Positions 49,535 through 61,900 of a stretch of DNA of 64,000 nt are shown piece after piece. The translations under genes and the position numbers were made by a program. A model generated the notes under the pieces. That model made no database searches. It saw nothing but the letters and a program-made list of their open reading frames with translations, and had not been told where the DNA came from. Numbering within the stretch: the stretch's first letter is position 1; each line of letters opens with the position of its first letter. Source of the stretch: Tigriopus japonicus (taxonomy: Eukaryota; Arthropoda; Copepoda; Harpacticoida; Harpacticidae); NCBI GenBank assembly GCA_010645155.1, contig JAAGOF010000046.1, positions 137,783 to 201,782 on the forward strand, written 5' to 3'.

Positions 49535-52249
49535 GTTTTTTGACAATCGTTTCTACTTTCATCCAAGTTTTGCTTTTTTCAACCTTTTGGCAATTTTTTT
49601 CTTGAGCTAGGTGGAGAGACAGGGAAGAAAAGTGATCTTGCACGTACTCTTTTGATGTAGTGGCCTTTGTTTCTGCTATTAAGATTGCCCTCACTATCCT
49701 CTTCCAAGCCTTTGGGGTACAGTCCATCACGTGTCCTAATATCCTTCATAATTCACCTCTTACTGATAACAAATAGTATTTTTTACAAAAAGTGGTTGTC
49801 TCGTTCCAGTTTCATCTTAAAAAGGTCCAACATTCTAACAAATGCTGAATCACGAATATGGCTATGGTGTAGTATGGAATCTCGGAGTAAATTTACGTAC
49901 ATACTTTAGAGTTCGATTGCTTGCAACATTTCAAATTAATGCCTGGCCGTCAACTCAGCTGAAACGTCTCTCATCAAAATGCACGAAGAGAATTGGTCAA
50001 CAACTTCTTGAAGCATAATCCTATTAACTGGGCATTAGGTCGACGTCTCCCAAGCATGACCAAAATCAAGATTAAGTCTCCCTATTGAGAAACCCCCAAA
50101 TTGCTACATGGTTTGCCTCAGTTCACTTGCCGCCAAGACAAGTTCTTCAGGAGTAAAAAAGTGGAGCAGCTTAGCAATTCAGACAGATATTTGAACAAGT
50201 GGCTTGAATGTCGACAACGGTGAAGGAGAAGGGCGGGGTGGGGTGGATGACTTTCCTTGTACGTCCATGGGTGTAGATTGGATATTGTGCTTTGGGTCTG
50301 GTTTGGGGCCCTTGTAGAAACAAGGGCAATGCCAACTGACATGGTTTTGGAAACAAGGAATTTGAAGAAACTGTACTCTGACAAAGTTTTGGCTTCACCT
50401 TTCAACTCTAAACTGGACTAGTATTGGCCATTTCACAGATATCTTTCAGATAGAACTCCTTTTGAACAATCAATTGCGCATTAAACTGTTGCTTTTTAAA
50501 TTTAATCTTCCAGTTCAACTTGTCCTTGATCATATCAAAATGTCATAGTAATAACTTTCTCGTGAATTGCATTGTTATTGAATCATCAATTTATTTCCTT
50601 TTTATCAAACCTAACTTGTGTACTGCATTCTTGACACCTGACATTTTTGGGCTAAAGACGGAATTAGGGGTGATTGCAGAAACTTGGAATGATCCGGTAA
50701 GATTTGAATGAGGCATTCTTTTCACCAATATTCGAAGAATTGAAAGCCTTGATTTTAATTTTAATATGATAAGTGCCTGTTCGCAGAAGATAAGTTAAAG
50801 AATTCCGTCGAATCGTCGATACAAATCATAAAAGATCCAAGAAGTGGCTTTAGCTGAGGCATGCCAAATATTCAGGGGCGTACAATTCCTTAACGTTCCA
50901 CATTCCATGTAGCGTATGTTTGAGAACCTTGAAGAGTCAAGACTCCAATGACCTTTCTGTAAGAGGTTATGTATGGTCATGTGCTGATCGTTCTGAAAGA
51001 AGAGCAAGAGAAGGTCAAATTACCTGGATCCATCCAAGGAAGACTGTCAAAGAGATATTGTTTGAACTTCATTCAAAAGCCGTTACTCTCTAACATTTGA
51101 TTCACGACAATACAAGTTAAATAAATCAAAATTTGTTATCCATGATTTTCTCGGACCCCTTGGAACATATTGCCAATATGCATCATCTACCCTTGGGTAT
51201 TTGTTGTTCTATTGATCGATATCCAACAGCCTTGCCAGATAGAACATAAAGAGAACACATTGCTGGCAAGTTACAAGCACATCGTCAAGTTTTGGAATAT
51301 GTATTTTGTTATGAAATTCCATAGCTCTTCTGTGAAGACCCAAAATAAACATATCCCGGAAAACAGATGCTAAAATGCTCTGCGAGAGGATATACTTCAT
51401 TTTCGGTGCCGAAATGTAAAGTGTGCCTGATCTTGAAGTATTGCCTCGCTTGCAAATTGTATGAATCGCGTTTTATTAACAAGAGAGGAATCTCAGGGCT
51501 CGCAATTCGAGTCCTTTATTATGATTCGGGGGATCAGGTTTCGCTACAAGGTCAATGATTTCTGTCGTGAACAACACTCATCCGTACAAAGTAGAATTCC
51601 AAGGCCACGTGTGTATCCTAGACAGCATAACTCTGACCTTACGTAGATTGGATTAGATCATCATTGAATTGAAGGGACAACTACAGTTAGATAAGCGCTC
51701 TATTTACAATCTCTCCTTAGGCTTTCCTTTCTACGAGTTTTGTTAAAATTCGTTCTTTACACGATAGAACGAAATCTTGAGAAGAAGCTTATCGTGCAGA
51801 GTACACTTTCTTCAATAAATATTTCAGTTGGCATGTGACGAGTGTCCAAAAATACTATCGCTCAAATCAGACAGAGCTTGTAGGTGCATGAGCTTATTCT
51901 AACTTTATAAAAACTGTTATTTTTCTGAAGATTAAAACTTGATCATAAGCTTCTTGATTATTGCCAATAACGACTTGATATTGGTCAATAAAATTTCAAT
52001 TTGAAAATGATTCAAACATATTTGCATTAAACTGATAAAAGCTCACAGTATTGAAATTTCACTTTCTTCTTCACATCCCGTTTTTCTCTTTCCACCAAAA
52101 GTCAATGAATATCGGATCGATAATCGATAATGCACTTGGAGTATTTTTTGGATGTACTTTTTGTAAAACAATCCGATTTTTGGTTGTAAGGTAAACTGTT
52201 GTGACTTTTTAGATGTACCTTCATCGGTCATATCTTCGAGTTTTGCCTA

Positions 52250-52374
52250 TGTTCTATCCCCGTTATGCTCTCATCTGTGATCAACGCTCGCTCCTGTATT
52301 ATTCCAATTCTGTATATAAGCCTTGTCCAATTATGAAAATATATCTAGTCATGAAAATACCATCCCGGTGATCA
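52250..52374 (+). repeat. Left (5') LTR, 125 bp
   Basis: Starts TGTTCTATCCCCG and ends CATCCCGGTGATCA. It contains a TATA box (TGTATATAAG at 52311-52320), followed about 30 nt later by ATCTAGTCATG, a plausible transcription start region. It matches the right LTR except for A versus C in the ATGAAAATACC stretch. Confidence 0.85.
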
Positions 52375-52378
52375 TACA

Positions 52379-52397
52379 TGGCACAGTCGGTTTGAAC
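52379..52397 (+). other. Candidate tRNA primer-binding site
   Basis: TGGCACAGTCGGT begins four bases inside the left LTR. It resembles the complement of the 3' end of arthropod tRNA-Ser (recalled as ending CGACTGCGCCA), with one mismatch in the first 13 bases. The recalled tRNA end is from memory, so this is tentative. The sequence then runs into the gap. Confidence 0.5.
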
Positions 52398-53108
52398 NNN
52401 NNNNNNNNNNNNNNNNNNNNNNNNNNNNNNNNNNNNNNNNNNNNNNNNNNNNNNNNNNNNNNNNNNNNNNNNNNNNNNNNNNNNNNNNNNNNNNNNNNNN
52501 NNNNNNNNNNNNNNNNNNNNNNNNNNNNNNNNNNNNNNNNNNNNNNNNNNNNNNNNNNNNNNNNNNNNNNNNNNNNNNNNNNNNNNNNNNNNNNNNNNNN
52601 NNNNNNNNNNNNNNNNNNNNNNNNNNNNNNNNNNNNNNNNNNNNNNNNNNNNNNNNNNNNNNNNNNNNNNNNNNNNNNNNNNNNNNNNNNNNNNNNNNNN
52701 NNNNNNNNNNNNNNNNNNNNNNNNNNNNNNNNNNNNNNNNNNNNNNNNNNNNNNNNNNNNNNNNNNNNNNNNNNNNNNNNNNNNNNNNNNNNNNNNNNNN
52801 NNNNNNNNNNNNNNNNNNNNNNNNNNNNNNNNNNNNNNNNNNNNNNNNNNNNNNNNNNNNNNNNNNNNNNNNNNNNNNNNNNNNNNNNNNNNNNNNNNNN
52901 NNNNNNNNNNNNNNNNNNNNNNNNNNNNNNNNNNNNNNNNNNNNNNNNNNNNNNNNNNNNNNNNNNNNNNNNNNNNNNNNNNNNNNNNNNNNNNNNNNNN
53001 NNNNNNNNNNNNNNNNNNNNNNNNNNNNNNNNNNNNNNNNNNNNNNNNNNNNNNNNNNNNNNNNNNNNNNNNNNNNNNNNNNNNNNNNNNNNNNNNNNNN
53101 NNNNNNNN
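52398..53108. other. Assembly gap (711 N)
   Basis: Run of undetermined bases inside the LTR element. Open frames running through it are meaningless. The right edge of the gap is tandem repeat, which probably explains why it failed to assemble. Confidence 0.99.
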
Positions 53109-53168
53109 AATCCATGGATGCAGCGTAGCCGTGGATGCAATGGAATTCGTGGATGCAGCGGATGGTTA
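53109..53168 (+). repeat. 17-18 bp minisatellite at gap edge
   Basis: Three diverged units with GGATGCA at 53116, 53133 and 53151 (CGTGGATGCAGCG type). More units probably lie in the gap. Confidence 0.7.
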
Positions 53169-53324
53169 GAAAATGCCTTTGATCGTGTCCGGGTGAGCCA
53201 TTCCGCCTAGAGACGCCCTTCCAGCGTTAATATACTGGTCAATTTATAACCATTCTAGTCTTAAACTGTGATATTTACATGTAAAACATCTGTGATATTT
53301 TAATCAAAAAGTGAACTCTTCCCC

Positions 53325-53337
53325 GGGGGAAGGGAGA
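53325..53337 (+). other. Polypurine tract of the LTR element
   Basis: GGGGGAAGGGAGA lies immediately before the TG of the right LTR, exactly where plus-strand priming occurs in LTR retrotransposons. Confidence 0.8.
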
Positions 53338-53462
53338 TGTTCTATCCCCGTTATGCTCTCATCTGTGATCAACGCTCGCTCCTGTATTATTCCAATTCTG
53401 TATATAAGCCTTGTCCAATTATGAAAATATATCTAGTCATGAAACTACCATCCCGGTGATCA
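53338..53462 (+). repeat. Right (3') LTR, 125 bp
   Basis: Same length and ends as the left LTR, with the TATA box retained. It is preceded by the polypurine tract and followed by AAAAACATTTTT. Confidence 0.85.
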
Positions 53463-53776
53463 AAAAACATTTTTGCAATTTTAGAATTTATCAACAGCTC
53501 ATGTATGTACTGTACAATTATGTAAGAAAACTATGTCTGTGAAACTTTGAAAGAGAGTCATTTGACTAAACTTCGCTTGGTCCCCATTTATAGACAAATC
53601 AAAATCTTAAACATTTGGTGCATTACTGAGGTGATATAAAGTGATATAAAGTATATTTCATCTTTTGCAACCATTTAAAGTTATTGGGAAGATATATGGT
53701 AGCATAATATTTGGAGTTTGTTTTGTAGATTGGTGTGACGCATATACATTTTAGAGGAGAGCACAAGACTCTGTCG

Positions 53777-54235
53777 TTAAATGAGTGTCTTGAACGAATC
53801 GTAAAGTGTTTTAAATTCTTGAACTGTTTGGGATTCACGTACTCTTTTTGGAAGCCTGTTCCAGATATGGACCGCTCTCACGCTAAAAAAGTATTTTCGG
53901 ACATCGAGTCGAACTTTTGGCACAACCAAATTTCCTATGGCCTGACCGCGGGTTAAAGTTTTGTGGTCAATAGGGAGAAAGAGATCCACAGGATTAATTG
54001 GGTCTATTTGTTTCATAATCTTGAAAATTTGTATTGCATCACCCCTTTCACGACGGTCCTCCAAAGTAGTCAATCCTAGGGTCCGAAGCTTTTCCTCATA
54101 TGTACCCTTAAGGCCTTTGATCATTCTGATCGCACGCCTTTGCACTTTTTCCAGCATATCTTTGTCCTTTTGCAGCCAGGGACTCTATAATTGGACAGCA
54201 AATTTCAGGTGAGGGCGACTGACTTCGGCTTACCC
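53777..54235 (-). pseudogene. LINE (non-LTR retrotransposon) reverse transcriptase C-terminal remnant
   Basis: Minus-strand reading frame: VSRPHLKFAVQL-stop-SPWLQKDKD, then MLEKVQRRAIRMIKGLKGTY, LGLTTLEDRRERGDAIQIFK, VRLDVRKYFFSVRAVHIWNR and LPKRVRESQTVQEFK, ending TAA. This is the hallmark tail of CR1/L2-type LINE ORF2 (RPHLEYAVQ.WSP, LEKVQRRAT, L.TLE.RR.RGDLI, FF..R....WN.LP). The stop at 54185-54187 replaces the Trp of WSP by one base. The rest of the element (RT core, endonuclease) is absent, so this is a 5'-truncated insertion. It belongs to a different family from the remnant at 10.9 kb. Confidence 0.85.
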
Positions 54236-55286
54236 ACCTCTTCCAGGGTTTATTCTAAAAGCAAATATTATACCCTAACATTATGAAACATGTGAAAAGT
54301 GTTTAGGTTGGGAGAGTTACTCAAGTTATGAAGGGATTTTTGTGGATCCTTCATTTTGCTCCAATTCACCACAACAATTCACCTACCGTATTGTGACTGT
54401 GAGGGAAATTTTGTACGTGTTTTAACGCGTACTTCAAATTGAACGTCACTAAATAAATGGCAGATGAGACCGAGTTTAGGTTAGGCGCATCAGAGACTTT
54501 CGGGATTACATATTTCAAAACTGACACATATGTCCCTTCGGAAACAAAAGGTAACAGACAAAAAAATACTTAAAGAGACGGGTTCACACAATATAGCCGT
54601 TTGAGGAAAACTGAAGCATTTACATTTGTTTAACAACCCCATTACCCCTGCAAGTGTCAAGACAACATTACGAAGAAGGATAACAATGAAACATCCTTAG
54701 ACGGACCGTCAAAGGACACCACTCCTATCCATAACAACAACGGCATTTCCCCTCCTGGACTCGAACTTTTCTCAGAAATATTGGAAGACGGTCTAGCCGG
54801 AAAATCACGCGAATGGAATTCCAGTATGTTCTCGAGAAAGTCATTTACCTTTCCAAGCTTGATGAAGGAATTCACTGCTCTCATCCCAGAGTAACGTTTC
54901 CTAGTGAAGACGATTCAATTATGTTTTCGCCAAACGTTACGAGTCCTTTATCTCAACCTGGACCAATTCATCTTCATCAAGCGTTCAGAGAGTAAGCTAG
55001 TTTGTTGACTTGGACAACCGGGGTTTCGGAAGCGATTCCCGATTCATCTCGTAACGTTAGGAGAACAACCACTTTGTTTTGAATGCGTATATCTGATGCA
55101 GTCTTTGCATTACTTGGCATCATCTCGAATCGTCCAATTTCCTCGTGCATTTGACGATTCATACACACGCATACATGCATTTAGTACGTACGTATATATG
55201 TTGCGGAATCGGATGCATCGATCGAGTGTTACGGCTTTGCACGAGGCAAACTCAGACCTCACTCAGCGAATGAACGAAGGCTGATG

Positions 55287-55320
55287 GAAGAAGAAGAAGA
55301 AGAAGAAGAAGAAGAAGAAG
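55287..55320. repeat. (GAA)n microsatellite
   Basis: About 11 GAA units, perfect. Confidence 0.95.
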
Positions 55321-58300
55321 CCAGACAAAGTGCGTAGAATGATGAATTTCTAAAGAAAGAACTTTGGGTGGGAAAAGCCGACTAAGAACGAATTATTACC
55401 AGACTCACGAGCGAAGCACGAGTGAGTAGTGGGTGACTTCAGAGAGACAAAGGGGTTAAACAATCCATTACGCAAGCCTGAGTGAGATTTGGGATTTCTT
55501 GCCATTGCCATTTTCCTTATGGCCAACCACGAACGAACGAACAAACAAACAAAGAAGACGGACGACAAGGAGGACATTTCTATTTCCGGATTCTTGATTA
55601 CATTCATTTCATCTTGGGCCCGAAACTAACACCTTCTTCTACCTGGAAAAGTGCAATTGAAGGACGATGAGGGGTGAGCGAGCTTGGATGGGGAAGTCCA
55701 ATGCGATATGGGCCCATGAAATTGGAGCTTGCTCTAATTGAAATTCGGAGAAGGGAGTTCGCAAGCATTCATTGGCGTTCAAACAAGGGGAATGAATGTA
55801 GTGGTAGTGATTAACCAAGGACAAGTCAAGCTGACTCAGTTATATAGTATGTATGTAAGTAAGTGATGAGCCATGAAGTCCGGCCGAATTCGGGTGGTCT
55901 GTGTTCCCTGCCAAACTCAACTCGTTCCTCGTGACTGATGTATGATGATGATGCATCTCGAAGTTGCTGACCCACCACCGCATCCGTGATGCTTCAGCCA
56001 GATTTGGCCAAGCCCGGGTGATGATAGAATCGCATTTTCTGACCTCTCACACCTTCTTCGTTGGGTAATGCATGCATGAAAACTTGAAAGAGGAGTGAAA
56101 GAAACGAGTCACGTGCTCCAAAGTTTGCAGGAAAATGCGACGGGAAAAGTAAGAGGAGGATGTTTCCTTGATTCGGCTCCTTCGATGAATGAGAGCGCAT
56201 TTTCAGACGTCTTAGCAATAGTTCTTTTTTATTGTTTGGGTTGCGAACAAAATTTTTGCTGAAGTAACATGTTCTTCTTGTTGTAATCATATTCTCTAAT
56301 GTTCAAAGATTATGGAAGTCTTCGAGACTATGGCAGTGTTCATATTGTTTGTAAACACACTCAGATCCAAAAGGAAGAGTGATTTGTAGGGCTCAGAAAT
56401 GTATTTACTTAAAAATGACAATATATTGAATGTGTGTTTTCTTCAAATGCTTGAATATTAAGCCAGATACTTAAAAAATATTTTTAGCAACGAAATAATT
56501 TGTCATTTTTGTCTGTATGAACTTCCCCAATATATTTTGGTAAATTCAATATAATGGGTACAGGAGGGTTATGGAGGCACAATTGACGCCTAATTTAACG
56601 ATGGAATTTTTAATGAGCCGCAATTGATGGCACAGTTTTTTTTGCGTACATAACTAGTTACGGTTGTGAGTGTTTAATCTTAGCACACATACCCTTTTGT
56701 AGACATTTTAGCAGCTTTGGTTCATTTTGCGTAAGCCCTTAACTTGTCTTGCCAACCTCTCCAATTATCTTTGCTTAAATTTTCCTATAAGATTTTTTTC
56801 TTGCCGAAAAAAAGGCGAGGAAAAACGGGAAATATAAAAAAATATTTCTTAAAAAATATAGTTCCGCGCTCTAGTGACTAGGAAAGACAGACTTTTTAGA
56901 ACGTAATTTGCAGATTTTTCACCATGCTACAAGGATGAAATCCTATGCAAAAGATGCCATAAGTTTTTTTTCCTTTTTCAATTCTCTTTTTTTCCTGAAA
57001 TAAACTAATAAATAAAAAAATAGAAATGCGACGAGCTTACCTTTTTTTCAATTTCATGAAAATGTTCATGGTGTGTCGAGTTAGATTGTTTTCACCAATT
57101 GTTTTCATAACCTTATTAACTCAGTTTGAAGAATGGGAAAAAGCTTCATTGCATTTAGAAACATCTCTTGTTATGCGCGTAACATTGTAAAGAACCTTTT
57201 AGTCACTAATACGTAGATTCCGGTTAAAAAACAGGGGAGAATGAAGGATCTTCAGCCTTTGTTAAAATATCTATGTGAATAGGAAGAGATGACTTGGGAA
57301 ACTTGAAACGCCATCCACGATAATGAAGAGAGGTCAGATTTGACCTTTCCCTGACCTTCAATCTCCTTAGAGGATCGTTGTCTTTGCGGACACCTCATTC
57401 ATTGCAGATAGAAGTGTAATTACAATTATCATGATTGCTTTTATTCGATGGCATTTCCCTCATGAGCACTGTTGTTCCCGCTAGTACATGCTTTGATTGC
57501 CAAAAAGTTTTGTACTCATGAATGATCGAAATAAGCTCTCCTTGGCGGTGACTTTGACTCCTCATCTTGAATTGTGTGGCAAACGAAAAGTACGTGGAAT
57601 TTTGGAATTTTAAACCTTCTTAGCCCAGTGGGTTGGAATGAAGGCGTTTCGCGAATTGGAAAGAATGTCAAATTAAGACGTGACAAGCCAACACAACCGA
57701 ACAACGTGCCAAAAGAAACCCTTCCTAAACGCTGGACACGGTCTTCTTGAGCGTAGGGGACAAACAGCTAAGGAACTTCTCAATCGAAAGGAGGGAACAC
57801 CTTTGACTAATCACAAAAAAAAACTCTTTTGTTTCAGTGGATTTCCATTTGTTGTTGTTTCAAATCGACGAAGGCGTCATTTAGCCGAATTTCCACAGCT
57901 GTGCAATTTAGAGCAACTGCAACATTGATCATGATTTATCACCGACTCTGACCCAGTTTCGGAAGAGAACTCTGTTAAAGAAGCATATTCCAGTCGGGAT
58001 TTTCGTGAGGGCGTTTGACAAAGAGAGACTTGAAGGCTGAAGGACGGTCTTAATTCGTCTTGAGGCTCAAGGCCTTCCGTAAGATTAGGACGGTTCTTGT
58101 TATTCGTCGAGGCAAACGTGAAACAATCCATAAAATAATTTCAAGCAACAGAGGAAGCTGTTCTAAATATAAAACATCTGTTTTCATTACCAGATTAGTG
58201 TTGACTGATTTTAAAACACTTGAATTCAGGTACGAGGTGAATTACATGGCCAAAGTGAGCGACTCAGGGCTGAAATAAATCTTGACACATCCAGATCATA

Positions 58301-58953
58301 AAAATGAAAAATTTTTTTTTGTTAAATTCCGACCTGTCCCTATGATTGTGATGTCCAGAAAGCATTACTAAACGTGAGATATTTGTACAACAGAGGAGCT
58401 AAAAACCGTCCAATTAGAAACCGTCCCAGCGTCAAAATGTCGCTCATGGGATCGTGCCACGGTCAACCCTTTTTCCCATAGAAGAAAGTACTGACCCATG
58501 AGAAGGCATTTTATACTTTCTAGAGTACACAAAGTGAGTGCGCCATTTTCAACAATAATCCAAATCAAATCTAGCTACACTTTAGGCTTGTAGCTCTCGG
58601 TTTGTTCTTGCTTTGCTTTGCTTTACCTTTCTTTTACCTGTCATCACAAAACTTAAAGATTTTTCGTTCTTGTCAAGTAGACTCTTTGTCCAACTGATCC
58701 AGGACAGACAGAACGAAGAGAGATAAAGAGACTGCTTTGTTTTTAACCTTATGCGCAACGGAATTACTCCCAAAAACCTTCTCTGTCTTTGACGTTTGGC
58801 ACTAAAACAGACACGATGAAACCCTGCAATATTTGGTTTCCCTTGTCGTAGTTGACCTTTAGCAACGATTGAACGTTAAACCACTTCAACTGCATTTTAT
58901 GGCAAAGAAACCGTCTTATAGAAGTGCAAATGAACAGCCTTCCAAGTGTGTTC

Positions 58954-58990
58954 CCTTTCTTTCTGTCTCTCTTTCTTTCTCTCTCTCTCC
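58954..58990. repeat. CT-rich simple repeat
   Basis: TTTCT and CTCT units, pyrimidine only apart from one G. Confidence 0.85.
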
Positions 58991-61900
58991 CATCGTTAGG
59001 GAACATGTCGAAAGGTCACGAAGGAACCGGTAAAAACATTGGATTGCCCAACGAATTTGAATGTTTTGCCGTAATCTTCAGAACATGCAAGGTACAATTC
59101 GATGAGTTTCTCGTTACAACTCGGGCTTAGAGAACATGCTGTTTCCATGGATACGTAAAAGTGATATTTTGATAAGACGCAGAAACGAGGGATTACTTTT
59201 GTCGTTGGCCAAAGGGTGACCCAACGTTTATTGGAACAAAACAACGCCAAATGGTGATGATTATGGTGCGGATTTGTGTTCGTTTGTTTCCTTGGATGTC
59301 TTGTCACGTAGCAAATTGGGGTGATGGGGAAGTTTTGCTTACACCATGATTATCAAATCCGAGTGTCCAATAACGATTTGGGAAATTGAACCCTTAACCG
59401 CAAAACAAATCTAGGAAAAACCGGTTCAAACGTATACGTACGTGTCATCATGAAATTGTCGGCAATAATACAATCATATTGCTGCACTCATCACACCCAT
59501 GATTGTTTTTGTTTTGAAAGGAAATGTTCTGGCCTTGAAAAACTTGCTTGATGTCTTGACCAGGTGGAAAAGATTTCAATTACTATTCCCTAGGTACAAT
59601 GTGGATAGTGAGCTTTGAGACTTTGTTCCATTGCCTAAGGAATATGTACTTTAGAAGACTAACGAGGGACAGGTGAATTCAAGCCGAAAGAATGATGGCT
59701 TACTAAACTGTGGGTTTGTGCTTCGTTCCCAAATATCCACACGATTATTTGTCAAAGTTGAAATTGCCGCACATCCAAACACTCGTACCTATTCATATGA
59801 AATGAACTGGAATGCCCGTGATGTACTTTCACCCTCTTTTTCCTTTCGCACATATTCAAGATCTTCAATGATTGGATAGAAACGTGTTTTGATAACACCA
59901 CTGGATTCAAAACCAACCCTCGTATGTTATGCTCCAGATTCTTGGACCAATTCATTAAACGAGAAATCTTCACCATTCTCTGGATTGAATGGGTTAGTAC
60001 AATGGTAAATGTGTGCCAAAAAATCGAACATTTCTGTGGATAAAACCTTAGCTTGATTAAGCTAAGGATGGTTGTTATGGTCCTTAGTTAAGACAACTGG
60101 AAAGGAAAGTAGTCAAGCAATTACAAGACTTCTTCGTGTGAGCACAAAATTAAAACTTTTCGGTCTTTTTTGTGGAATGGAAAATGATTTTACTACTTAA
60201 AGCCAACACTACCTCTCTGAACATCTTGCTACTAGAACAATGTAGATCCATGATACCGTTGACTTTGTCCAACCTCTTTGCCCTCTTCCGGTTAATCTCT
60301 GTAGTCAAACTACTCGTAACTCCTTTGTGCATTGACCTCTTGTCACATTTGTGTTCGCAGTAGCGTTAATCAAGGAAGTCTTGTAATATTTGAAGGTCCA
60401 TGATTTGGCTGCAAACTTAGCAAATGGCTGCCACGTGTCTTGGAGAACTCTTGGAAATCTATTTATTCTTTTTGCCACGGAAATCGGCAGGTCTCCCCTT
60501 TCAGGAAACTACTCAGCTCGCCATTTTCAAAGAAAAAAGTGATCACCCTTTGAAATCCCATCAAAGAGCAAACGAACACTCATTGTTTATTTGCATCCAG
60601 GGGTTGCTCCCCCTTAGGGATTCGTGCATAAGTTTGGGGCAATACTGTTTCTTTCTTTGTTGTTCAGAATTGGGTGTGACCAATTATCAATAAGTTTAAA
60701 AGGCATGCGCTACTGGACTTTCACAACTGGTTCAATGAGAAGAAAGAGAACAGAATACACTTGATACTACCAAAGGAAGGAACTCCCCAGTAACAGTCCT
60801 TTCATCCAACGACCTTCAGTCGGAGATCAACCAATAAATCTCCTTGAAGTATTAGAGCTGTTCTACATTCATGTTGTATGTAGTGCCTCTCAATCGATGG
60901 TTATCGATGTCTTCAACTATTGGAAGCACATTTGTACTTTCGACTTTATGGCTTCGATTTAACTGAAAATTCGTACTTTAACCCCTGGCTGGACTGGATT
61001 GCACGATGGAGAACCGAGGAGAGAGACGGATCACGTTCTCAATTTCTGTTGGAGGCGAAAACTTGACTTTGATCCTTTTGACTCTCACATTTCATGCTCG
61101 TGGCAAGTGCTTCCTTCCACGGAGCAATTGATATGAGCCGACGTTCAAATGTTTATTTTTGCCTACCACAACAAGAAGCGAACAATTTGACGACCCTTCC
61201 AAAGCTGACAAAGATCCAAGTCCGATTGGGAGTTGAACTTTTGACTGGAACTGAATGACCCCAAACACAGGGGACAAGGCCAAGTACGAACAACATAAAG
61301 AACCTGTGCTATTTCTGGATCCTTGGCAATGCTCTTTGAACTCTCGGGAGTAAAAATATCTTGAGTGTGTTGCAAATTTAGTACTCTAGGGGAATATCAA
61401 TGGCTTTTTTTTGGAATCCTTCAAAGTAAGGGCAAGTTCGAGAAAAACTGGTGTGGAGTCTCTGGACTCATTCCAGAGCAAAAGTCCAGTTTTGAATGGA
61501 ATTGGGCTTTCAAGAAACTATCTTCTTCTTCTCCTCGTCTTGGTGAGATTTGCATCTTCATGATTGAGGTTGAGAGGGAGCAGCAAACTCTTAGGAATTA
61601 ATCAGATCTGGGTAGACCTGCTCAAAACTGGATGGAACACCTATGACTATCTGGAAACATCCAGAAACTTCTCATGTAGGGCGTATGTATAAATGTGTAC
61701 TGTACACTTTTACAGTGTAAATTCATTAGAGCGTGATTGGGAATACATTGTTGACACCAAAAGTCATCGTGCGTAATTCATCATGGATACAGAAACTCAC
61801 ACATGGAAGTTTCAATAACATTCCAAACACTTGAAGCGAACGACAATAAGAAATAAATACGTGTTAACGCTTTCGTATATTCTGATATAATAATCAGCCC

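Larger units (their letters stand above)
52250..53462 (+). mobile_element. Short LTR retrotransposon (TRIM-like) interrupted by an assembly gap
   Basis: Two 125-bp direct repeats that differ at one base I could see flank 963 bp, of which 711 are N. Each repeat begins TG and ends CA. Four bases after the left repeat is a tRNA-primer-like site, and directly before the right repeat is a 13-base polypurine tract, so all hallmarks of an LTR element are present and the orientation is plus. Near-identical LTRs imply a recent insertion. No gag or pol is visible; if the gap size is real the internal part is too short for them, making this non-autonomous. No clear target duplication: GCCTA on the left against AAAAA on the right. 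Confidence 0.8.

Noticed and set aside
52323..53210. Long open frames on both strands across the N run
   Set aside because: They consist almost wholly of undetermined bases; no stop can be seen in N, so length is an artefact.
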